64,000 nt of DNA from Achromobacter sp. UMC71. GTDB taxonomy: Bacteria > Pseudomonadota > Gammaproteobacteria > Burkholderiales > Burkholderiaceae_B. Under the pieces are notes generated by a model. The model had not been told where the DNA came from, searched no databases, and saw only the letters and a program-made list of their open reading frames with translations. Position 1 is the stretch's first letter. Every line of letters starts with the position of its first letter. Location: NCBI RefSeq assembly GCF_014170305.1, contig NZ_LZZT01000018.1:1-64000 (forward strand), written 5' to 3'. The position numbers were made by a program, and so were the translations under genes. Below, piece by piece: positions 26,209 through 33,031 of the stretch.

Positions 26209-27990
26209 CTAGCGAGGGGAGATGTCGTGGGCAAGATCGTCCAGCAGGCCTTGCATGGCAAGCGCGGCCAGCTGCATGTCGTCTCGGGTGGTGGATTCGC
26301 GGGGGTTGTGGCTGATGCCGCCATTCTGGCCGCGCACAAACAGCATGGCTTGCGGCATGACTTCGTGCAGCTTCATGGCGTCGTGGCCGGCGCCGCTGGG
26401 CATGCGGTGCACGGGCACGCCCAGGGCGTCGACCGCGCGCTCCCAGCGTTGCTGCCAGTCGGGCGCGCTGGGCGCGGCCGAGGCGCGCATGGTTTCCTCG
26501 AGGGTGTAGCGCACGCCGCGCCGTTCGCAGATGGCTGCCAGTTCGGCCAGCACGTCATTGACCAGGGCGTCGCGCTGCGGGTCGCTGGGCGCGCGCAGGT
26601 CGAGGCTGAAGCGGCATTCGCCGGGCACCACGTTGATCGAACCGCTGGGCACTTCGAGCATGCCGATGGTGCCGACCGAATCGCCGTCGCGAGCCGCGCG
26701 CTGTTCCAGATACAGCGCCAGTTCGGCGGTGGCCGCGGCGGCGTCGCGGCGCCGGTTCATGGGCGTGGTGCCGGCGTGGCAGGCCACGCCTAGCACCTGC
26801 ACCTGGTAGCGCACGCTGCCATTGATGGACGTGACGATACCCAGCGGCAAGCCCATTTCGTACAGGACGGGGCCCTGTTCGATGTGGACTTCGATGAAGC
26901 CCAGGTAGCGGCTGGCGTCGCGGCGCAGTTTAGGGATGTCGTCGATGCACAGGCCGGCGTGCTGCATGGCCTCGCGCATGGTGATGCCCTGGGCGTCCTT
27001 CTGGTCCAGCCAATGCGGCTTGAAGTCGCCGATCAGGGCGCCGGAACCCAGGAAGGTGGCGCGGTAGCGCTGGCCTTCTTCTTCGGCGAAACCGATGACC
27101 TCGAGCTGGTAGGGCAGGCGCCGGCCCTTGCGGTGCAGTTCGCGCACGCAGGCCATGGGCACGAAGATGCCCAGCCGGCCGTCGTACTTGCCGCCGTTGC
27201 GCACGGTGTCGTAGTGGCTGCCGGTCATCAGCGTGGGGGCGTCCGGCCGATCGCCGTGGTAGCGGCCGACCACGTTGCCGACGGCGTCGATCTCGACTTC
27301 GTCGAAGCCGCAATCGCGCATCCAGTGCGAAATGCGCTGCGCGCAGGCGCGGTGTGCGTCGGTCAGGTAGGTGACGGTGAGCTGGCCCTTTTCGGCATAG
27401 CCGGAATCGCTGTGCGTCGCCAGGCGTTCCTGCCAGTCCCAGATGTCGTTGCCCAGCGCCAGGTCCTGGCCGAACTTGTCGGCCAGGCGCAACTGGGCGA
27501 TGCGGTGGATGTTGCGCAGGGCTTCATCGCGCTCGATGTCCGGCGGGTTGTCCAGGCGGCGCGCGAATTCATCGATGATCTGCGCGCGGGTCAGGCCGAG
27601 GCCGCGCGCGCCGCGCACCGCCAGGATGAACGGGAAGCCGAAGCGGGCGTTGTAATCCGCGTTCAGCTGCTGCAGGCGTTCGAATTCCTCGGGCGAGCAA
27701 TGCGTCAGGCCCGCCTGGGATTGTTCGTGGGTGGATTCGGCCGTCAGGTCCTGGCGCAGCATGGCGCGGCCGGCCAGTTCCGGGTGGGCGCGGATCAGTG
27801 CCAGGCGCGCGTCCAGCGGGGCGGCATCCACGGCGCGTTGCAACTGGTCCTGCAGATGCGCCAACGACCGGAACGGCCGGGCGTCCAGCGCCTGGCGGGC
27901 GATCCAGGGCGAATGCTCGTAGACGCCGTCGAGCATCGCGCAGGCGGCGTCGGGCGTGGCGGTATTGAGGTGTTCCAGGGTGTGGGCCAT
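26209..27990 (-). CDS. Bifunctional OHCU decarboxylase / allantoate amidohydrolase (UraD-AllC fusion)
   Basis: 593 aa, two enzymes in one chain. Residues 1-165 are 2-oxo-4-hydroxy-4-carboxy-5-ureidoimidazoline decarboxylase, with the catalytic His in HPELAG (69-74). Residues 185-593 are an M20 allantoate amidohydrolase: TGSHYDTV (His259), GGKYDG (bridging Asp270), FAEEEG (302-307) and the late SGAGHDAM. The first makes S-allantoin, the second hydrolyses allantoate to ureidoglycine, ammonia and CO2. The intervening step (allantoinase) is encoded by puuE 8 bp upstream. Start MAHTLEHLNT was chosen because upstream codons overlap puuE. Similar fusions are annotated in related beta-proteobacteria. 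Confidence 0.94.
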   Translation of the reverse strand: MAHTLEHLNTATPDAACAMLDGVYEHSPWIARQALDARPFRSLAHLQDQLQRAVDAAPLDARLALIRAHPELAGRAMLRQDLTAESTHEQSQAGLTHCSPEEFERLQQLNADYNARFGFPFILAVRGARGLGLTRAQIIDEFARRLDNPPDIERDEALRNIHRIAQLRLADKFGQDLALGNDIWDWQERLATHSDSGYAEKGQLTVTYLTDAHRACAQRISHWMRDCGFDEVEIDAVGNVVGRYHGDRPDAPTLMTGSHYDTVRNGGKYDGRLGIFVPMACVRELHRKGRRLPYQLEVIGFAEEEGQRYRATFLGSGALIGDFKPHWLDQKDAQGITMREAMQHAGLCIDDIPKLRRDASRYLGFIEVHIEQGPVLYEMGLPLGIVTSINGSVRYQVQVLGVACHAGTTPMNRRRDAAAATAELALYLEQRAARDGDSVGTIGMLEVPSGSINVVPGECRFSLDLRAPSDPQRDALVNDVLAELAAICERRGVRYTLEETMRASAAPSAPDWQQRWERAVDALGVPVHRMPSGAGHDAMKLHEVMPQAMLFVRGQNGGISHNPRESTTRDDMQLAALAMQGLLDDLAHDISPR

Positions 27991-27998
27991 GGCGGGGC

Positions 27999-28943
27999 TC
28001 AACGGTTGGGAGTGTAGGGATGGGTGGCCTTCCAGTGCCGGGCGATGTCCAGCCGGCGGCACACCCAGACGCGGTCGTGGCGCGCGATATGGTCCAGGAA
28101 GCGCTGCAGCGCCATGATGCGGCCGGGGCGGCCCAGCAGGCGGCAGTGCATGCCGATGCTGAGCATCTTGGGCGCCTCGTCGCCTTCGGCATAGAGCGCG
28201 TCGAAACTGTCCTTGAGGTATTGGAAGAACGGGTCGGCGTGCGAGTACCCCTGCGGCAGTGCAAAGCGCATGTCGTTGCAATCCAGCGTGTAGGGCACGA
28301 TCAGTTGCGGCACGACGCTGCCGTCGGTCTTTTGCACCTGCATCCAGAAGGGCAGGTCGTCGCCGTAGTAGTCGCTGTCGTAGTCGAAGCCGCCGTAGTC
28401 GGCCACCAGCCGGCGCGTGCGCGGGCTGTCGCGTCCGGTATACCAGCCCAGCGGGCGCTGGCCGGTGAGCTGGGTGATGGCGTCCATGCCCAGGCGCATG
28501 TGTTCGCGCTCGGTGGCCTCGTTGATGTTCTGGTAATGAATCCAGCGCCAGCCATGGCAGGCGATCTCGTGGCCGAGCTCGACGAAGGCGGCGGTCAGTT
28601 CGGGGTGGCGCTGCAACGCCATGCCGACGCCGAACACGGTCAGCGGCAACTGGCGCTTTTCGAATTCACGCAGGATGCGCCACACGCCGGCCCGCGAGCC
28701 ATACTCGTAGATGCCGTCCATGCTGACATGGCGTTCGGGGTAGCTGGCCGGATTGAACATCTCGGACAGGAACTGTTCGGACCCAGCGTCGCCATGCAGG
28801 ACGTGGTTTTCGCCGCCTTCTTCGTAGTTCAGCACGAACTGGACAGCGATGCGGGCCCGGCCCGGCCACTGCGCGTGCGGCGGGTTGCGGCCGTAGCCGA
28901 CCAGGTCACGGGGGTAGGGCAGCGTGGAATCGTAGATGGCCAT
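27999..28943 (-). CDS. puuE: Allantoinase PuuE (polysaccharide-deacetylase fold)
   Basis: 314 aa, the metal-independent allantoinase family related to polysaccharide deacetylases. It opens allantoin to allantoate. The N-terminal YPRDLVGYG and the central ACHGWRWIHYQNI motifs are typical. ATG 28943 (MAIYDSTLPYPRD) was preferred over an in-frame TTG 24 bases earlier. First gene of the minus-strand arm puuE, uraD-allC, M20; divergent from hiuH with a TGTATACA site in the shared promoter region. Confidence 0.94.
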   Translation of the reverse strand: MAIYDSTLPYPRDLVGYGRNPPHAQWPGRARIAVQFVLNYEEGGENHVLHGDAGSEQFLSEMFNPASYPERHVSMDGIYEYGSRAGVWRILREFEKRQLPLTVFGVGMALQRHPELTAAFVELGHEIACHGWRWIHYQNINEATEREHMRLGMDAITQLTGQRPLGWYTGRDSPRTRRLVADYGGFDYDSDYYGDDLPFWMQVQKTDGSVVPQLIVPYTLDCNDMRFALPQGYSHADPFFQYLKDSFDALYAEGDEAPKMLSIGMHCRLLGRPGRIMALQRFLDHIARHDRVWVCRRLDIARHWKATHPYTPNR

Positions 28944-29059
28944 GACGGTGGGGCGTAAGGCCGGCAAGCGCCGGCTGCGGTTGATTTGGAGGGGCTTGCC
29001 TGGGGGCGGCGGGCCGCGTCATTCATGATGGGTTAAACAATAGCTGGAAAGCAATAATC

Positions 29060-29067
29060 TGTATACA
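29060..29067. promoter_or_regulatory. TGTATACA palindrome in the puuE-hiuH divergent promoter
   Basis: TGTATACA within AATCTGTATACAATT. It lies 117 bases from the puuE start and 67 bases from the hiuH start. The extended context is nearly identical to the site before puuD. Confidence 0.65.
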
Positions 29068-29133
29068 ATTTCTGTGCACTATCCAGGATAACCATGAGAC
29101 GCCCGGGCGCCGTCCCGGGCACACGGAGGCGCC

Positions 29134-29484
29134 ATGGGCTTGACCACGCACGTACTCGACACCATGCACGGTTGTCCCGCCGCCGGCATGTCGGTGGCGC
29201 TGTATGCGACTGACGGCGACGCGGCCACGCCGCTCAGCCGCTTCACCCTGAACGCCGATGGCCGCAGCGCCGGGCCGCTGTTCGCCGATGGCGACCTGAA
29301 GGTCGGCACCTATCGCCTGGTGTTCGACGTGGCGGGATACTTCAAGGCGCGCGGCGTGGTCTTGCCGGAACCCAACTTCCTGAACCGCGTCAGCCTGGAC
29401 TTCGGCGTGGCGCGCACTGACCAGCACTATCACGTGCCGCTGCTCGTCAGCCCCTGGAGCTACTCTACCTACCGCGGCTCCTGA
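29134..29484 (+). CDS. hiuH: 5-hydroxyisourate hydrolase
   Basis: 116 aa, transthyretin-related. It hydrolyses 5-hydroxyisourate, the product of PuuD, to OHCU. The N-terminal THVLDT, the DQHYHVPLLVSP segment with the active-site His, and the C-terminal YRGS tetrapeptide that distinguishes the enzyme from transthyretin are all present. Cytosolic; no signal peptide. It precedes puuD on the same strand, but puuD has its own candidate operator. Confidence 0.96.
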   Translation: MGLTTHVLDTMHGCPAAGMSVALYATDGDAATPLSRFTLNADGRSAGPLFADGDLKVGTYRLVFDVAGYFKARGVVLPEPNFLNRVSLDFGVARTDQHYHVPLLVSPWSYSTYRGS

Positions 29485-29550
29485 GTCTCGCGCATCAGGG
29501 TATTCCTGATGTGCCGCCGTGCCCGCCGGCATGGTTTCGTAAACAAAATC

Positions 29551-29558
29551 TGCATACA
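29551..29558. promoter_or_regulatory. TGCATACA site upstream of puuD
   Basis: TGCATACA within AATCTGCATACAATT, one base different from the site at 29060 across 15 positions. It is 132 bases before the puuD ATG. Confidence 0.6.
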
Positions 29559-29689
29559 ATTCTTCGATCTCGATCGCAGCGGTGCGGGGCCTGCCGGCCT
29601 TGTGCGCGATCCGTCTTCTGCTTACAGCGCCCGCGGTGGTAGGCAGTGTGGCGGTGCCCTATACGGCCCGCCCGCTGCGAGGGGCATGC

Positions 29690-30895
29690 ATGGAAAGCTA
29701 CTACCTGGATTGGGTCAACCTGCTGCTGCGCTGGGCCCACATCATCACAGGCATCGCCTGGATCGGCACGTCGTTCTACTTCGTCATGCTGGACAACAGC
29801 CTGGAGAAACCGCGCGATGCCGACTCCCTGGAAAAAGGCGTAGGCGGCGAGCAGTGGGCGCTGCACGGCGGCGGCTTCTACAACATGCAGAAGTACGCGG
29901 TGCAACCCAAGAAACTGCCGGAACACCTGCACTGGTCGTTCCTCGAAAGCTACAGCACCTGGGTCACCGGCTTCCTGCTGTTCTCCATGTCCTATTTGTG
30001 GAATGCCAGCACCTACCTGATCGACCGCTCCAAAATGGATTGGTCGCCGTCGACCGCGGTGATGGTGGCGTTGGCGTTCTTCGTGGCGTTCTGGTTCGTG
30101 TACGACGGCATCTGCCGTCTGTTCGGCCGCGGCAAGCATGGCGACCGCATCGTCGGCGTGCTGGTGGCGCTGTTCATCGTGCTGGCGTCGTGGCTGGCCT
30201 GCCACTGGTTCGCGGGGCGCGCCGCCTTCCTGCTGGTGGGCGCCATGATGGCCACTACCATGAGCGCCAACGTCTGTTTCTGGATCATCCCGGGGCAGCG
30301 CCGCAACGTGGCCGCGATGCGCGCGGGCAAGCCCGTGGATCCGGCCAATGGCCAGCGCGGCAAGCAGCGCAGCGTACACAACACCTATTTCACGCTGCCG
30401 GTGCTGTTCGCCATGATGAGCAACCACTACAGCTTCACCTACACGCATGCCTACAACTGGATCGTGCTGCTGCTGATCATGCTGGGCGGCGCCGCGATCC
30501 GGCAGTTCTTCGTGGTGCGCCACCGCTTCAAGCTGGGCAATGCGAGCAACCCCTGGCCCTATGCTTTGCTGGGCGTGGCGGTGCTGGGCCTGACCATCGT
30601 CTGGATGCAGCCGGCGCCGGTGGCGGCCGCCGTTGCCGCGTCCGCGCCGGTCGAGGTGCCGTATGCGCAGGTGCGGCAGGTGTTCGAGCAGCGCTGCCTG
30701 CTGTGCCACGGCGCGCAGGTGCAGATGAAGGGCGTGCGGCTGGATTCGCCCGAGCAGGTCGCCACGCACGCCCAGGCGGTCTACCAGCAGGCGGTGGTGT
30801 CCAGGATCATGCCGATGGGCAATTCCACCGGCATGACCGATGACGAGCGGGCTCTGATTGGCGCCTGGTTCCAGGCGGGCGCCAAAACGCAGTAG
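29690..30895 (+). CDS. puuD: Urate hydroxylase PuuD, membrane protein with C-terminal cytochrome c domain
   Basis: 401 aa. Residues 1-305 carry about eight membrane helices of the PuuD/urate oxidase N family; residues 320-401 form a c-type cytochrome domain with CLLCH at 336-340. PuuD oxidises urate to 5-hydroxyisourate and passes electrons to the respiratory chain, in contrast to soluble O2-dependent uricase. Start MESYYLDWVN chosen; the frame is open 108 bases further upstream without membrane-protein character. It completes the urate to allantoate pathway in this island (PuuD, HiuH, UraD, PuuE, AllC). Confidence 0.94.
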   Translation: MESYYLDWVNLLLRWAHIITGIAWIGTSFYFVMLDNSLEKPRDADSLEKGVGGEQWALHGGGFYNMQKYAVQPKKLPEHLHWSFLESYSTWVTGFLLFSMSYLWNASTYLIDRSKMDWSPSTAVMVALAFFVAFWFVYDGICRLFGRGKHGDRIVGVLVALFIVLASWLACHWFAGRAAFLLVGAMMATTMSANVCFWIIPGQRRNVAAMRAGKPVDPANGQRGKQRSVHNTYFTLPVLFAMMSNHYSFTYTHAYNWIVLLLIMLGGAAIRQFFVVRHRFKLGNASNPWPYALLGVAVLGLTIVWMQPAPVAAAVAASAPVEVPYAQVRQVFEQRCLLCHGAQVQMKGVRLDSPEQVATHAQAVYQQAVVSRIMPMGNSTGMTDDERALIGAWFQAGAKTQ

Positions 30896-30909
30896 GGGGT
30901 GGCCGGCCA

Positions 30910-30938
30910 GGGGGGGGGCGGCCAGTTGCGGCTGGCCA
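30910..30938. repeat. G9 tract followed by GGCCAG/CTGGCC hairpin
   Basis: Nine consecutive G at 30910-30918, then GGCCAG TTGCGG CTGGCC. It lies in the 131-base gap between convergent puuD and acdS and may help end both transcripts, although no T-tract follows. Confidence 0.4.
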
Positions 30939-31026
30939 GGCTTGACCCGTCAGGGACGGCCGACGCCCCGGGCTTGCGGGTCAGCGCAGGTCGCCGGCGG
31001 GCCAGCCCATCGCCCCGAAGCCGCCG

Positions 31027-32043
31027 TCAGCCGTTGCGGTAGAGAAAGCTATAGGCGTTGATCGCCGGTACCCCCCCTAGATGCGCGTACAGCACCCGGG
31101 AGCCCGCGGGAATTTCCCCGCGGCGTACGATGTCCATCATGCCCTGCATGGATTTTCCTTCGTAGACGGGGTCGGTCATCATCCCTTCGAGCCGGGCGCA
31201 CAGGCGGATGGCCTCGTTGGTCTCGGCCGACGGCAGGCCGTAGGCGGGATAGGCGTAGCGTGTGTCCAGCACCACGTCGTTGTCCGTGATGGCGCGTTCC
31301 AGGCTCACCAGGTCGGCGGTGCGGCGCGCGATGCGCAGGATCTGCGCGCGGGTCTGGTCGGGCGTGGCCGAGGCGTCGATGCCGATGACGCGGTCGGCGC
31401 GGCCGTCGGCCGCAAAGCCCACCACCATGCCGGCTTGCGTGCTGCCGGTGACCGCGCAGACCACGATGTAATCGAACTTGAACCCCAGCTCGGCCTCCTG
31501 CCGCCGCACCTCTTCGGCAAAGCCGACATAGCCCAGGCCGCCCAGCTCGTGGTCCGACGCCCCGGCCGGGATGGCGTAGGGTTTGCCGCCGCGTTTTTTC
31601 ACGTCTTCCAGCGCCTCTTCCCAGCTGCGGCGAAAGCCGATGTCAAAGCCCTGGTCCACCAGGCGCACGTCGGCACCCATCAGGCGGCTCATCATGATGT
31701 TGCCGACCCGGTCGTAAACCGCGTCCGAATAGTCCACCCAGTTTTCCTGCACCAGCACGCAGGCCAGGCCGAGCTTGGCGGCGACGGCGGCCACCATGCG
31801 GGTGTGGTTGGACTGGATGCCGCCGATGGTGACCAGGGTGTCGCAGCCTTGTTCCAGCGCCTGGGGGATCAGGTATTCCAGCTTGCGCAGCTTGTTGCCG
31901 CCGAACGCCAGGCCGCTGTTGCAGTCTTCACGCTTGGCGTAGATCTCGACCTTGCCGCCCAGGTGGGCCGACAGGCGGTCGAGTTTTTCGATGGGGGTGT
32001 CGCCGAAGGTCAGGCGGTGGCGGGGAAAGCGTTGCAGATCCAT
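31027..32043 (-). CDS. acdS: 1-aminocyclopropane-1-carboxylate (ACC) deaminase
   Basis: 338 aa, PLP fold type II, the standard length of AcdS. It splits ACC, the plant ethylene precursor, to 2-oxobutyrate and ammonia. The PLP lysine is Lys51 in [10 protein letters not shown]. Tyr294-Glu295 in VYEGKSM and Leu322 in AHLGG are present; Glu295 and Leu322 are the residues that separate true ACC deaminases from D-cysteine desulfhydrase homologues. AGGAG precedes the ATG. Divergent from an Lrp-type regulator, the classic acdR-acdS layout of plant-associated proteobacteria. The product 2-oxobutyrate leads to propionyl-CoA, which the prp genes at 2.6-6.3 kb could consume. Confidence 0.96.
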   Translation of the reverse strand: MDLQRFPRHRLTFGDTPIEKLDRLSAHLGGKVEIYAKREDCNSGLAFGGNKLRKLEYLIPQALEQGCDTLVTIGGIQSNHTRMVAAVAAKLGLACVLVQENWVDYSDAVYDRVGNIMMSRLMGADVRLVDQGFDIGFRRSWEEALEDVKKRGGKPYAIPAGASDHELGGLGYVGFAEEVRRQEAELGFKFDYIVVCAVTGSTQAGMVVGFAADGRADRVIGIDASATPDQTRAQILRIARRTADLVSLERAITDNDVVLDTRYAYPAYGLPSAETNEAIRLCARLEGMMTDPVYEGKSMQGMMDIVRRGEIPAGSRVLYAHLGGVPAINAYSFLYRNG

Positions 32044-32115
32044 GCGGGCTCCTGGGAGTGGCGGTCCGGGCGAGGCTGCCGCGGATAGAAAAATCATAGG
32101 AATTGCAGGGGTTTG

Positions 32116-32220
32116 CAGTCAATTGCGTATTTTTTTAATTTCTGCGATTTAAATTTTTTACTCTTATTATTTTTGGATTTAATATTTATAGAATTCAAAA
32201 AATATAGAAATTAAATTTTC
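32116..32220. promoter_or_regulatory. AT-rich acdS-acdR control region with spaced inverted repeat
   Basis: A strikingly AT-rich stretch in an otherwise GC-rich region. A perfect 10-bp inverted repeat, TTTAATTTCT (32134-32143) and AGAAATTAAA (32206-32215), has centres 72 bp apart, close to seven helical turns. Lrp-family octamers wrap AT-rich DNA at such spacings; binding by AcdR is inferred. Confidence 0.6.
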
Positions 32221-32233
32221 AGGGACGTATTAA

Positions 32234-32704
32234 ATGGCCGCCATCTCCGAGCTGGATCGCATCGACCGCCAGATCCTGCGTCTGTTGCAACAGGACGCGC
32301 AGATCACCAACCTGGACCTGAGCGCGCGGGTGCACCTGAGCCCCGCGGCTTGCCTGCGGCGGGTCGAGAAGCTGAAGGCCGAAGGCATCATCAGGAAGAC
32401 CGTGGCGCTGCTCGAGCCCGCCGAGGTCGAGATGGCCACCCTGGTCATCGTGGGCGTGGTGCTGGACCGCTCCACGCCCGAGTCCTTCACCGACTTCGAG
32501 GCCGCCGCGCGCGGCATCAGCGGCTGCCTGGAATGCCACCTGGTGGCGGGCGAATTCGACTACTTCCTGATGCTGCGCATCCGCGACCTGGAGCGCTTCA
32601 ACAAGCTGCACGCGGGCGAGATCATCAAGTTGCCCGGCGTGCGCCAGATCCGTACTTTTTTCGTCTTGAAAGAGATACTGTCGACCACCGAACTGCCGGT
32701 GTGA
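32234..32704 (+). CDS. acdR: Lrp/AsnC-family regulator AcdR
   Basis: 156 aa. Helix-turn-helix near residues 5-50 (LDRIDRQILRLLQQDAQITN, then LSPAACLRRVEKLKAEGII), followed by the RAM ligand-binding domain. Divergent from acdS across the AT-rich region, exactly as in characterised ACC deaminase loci where AcdR activates acdS in response to ACC. AGGGA lies at a suitable distance before the ATG. Followed by a strong terminator. Confidence 0.92.
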   Translation: MAAISELDRIDRQILRLLQQDAQITNLDLSARVHLSPAACLRRVEKLKAEGIIRKTVALLEPAEVEMATLVIVGVVLDRSTPESFTDFEAAARGISGCLECHLVAGEFDYFLMLRIRDLERFNKLHAGEIIKLPGVRQIRTFFVLKEILSTTELPV

Positions 32705-32739
32705 CGAGGCAAATGCGCAACACCCTGTCCGCAAGCCCC

Positions 32740-32768
32740 CAAAAATGCCGCAATGCGGCATTTTTGGT
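32740..32768 (+). terminator. Rho-independent terminator of acdR
   Basis: A perfect 13-bp stem CCAAAAATGCCGC / GCGGCATTTTTGG around loop AAT, 36 bp past the acdR stop; A and T tracts lie inside the stem. Confidence 0.85.
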
Positions 32769-32854
32769 TAACGGAATTTGGTGGTGCGTAGACGGCGTAT
32801 TTGCAGGGGTTCGACGGACATTCCAACTCCGCATGAAGCCATTCCGCGCACGCT

Positions 32855-32869
32855 TTTGCGTCACGCAAA
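32855..32869. promoter_or_regulatory. 15-bp palindrome upstream of sucA
   Basis: TTTGCGT-C-ACGCAAA, a perfect palindrome about 163 bases upstream of the sucA ATG and 31 bases before a TATACT (32900-32905) that could be a -10. No good -35 accompanies that -10. The remaining gap between acdR and sucA shows nothing further. Confidence 0.45.
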
Positions 32870-33031
32870 CGCAAGAAGACGCCCTTAAACTCAAAGGGTT
32901 ATACTTTCATTCATACGGCTTTTAAGGCTTGTACGCGCCTTCTGCCCCTGCTATCCGCTCAACGGGAAGCCCGTGCCGCGGAAGGTTTTCCTGCATCGTG
33001 TCGAGTGAAGCACTCGTAAAGGTGAAGCGAT

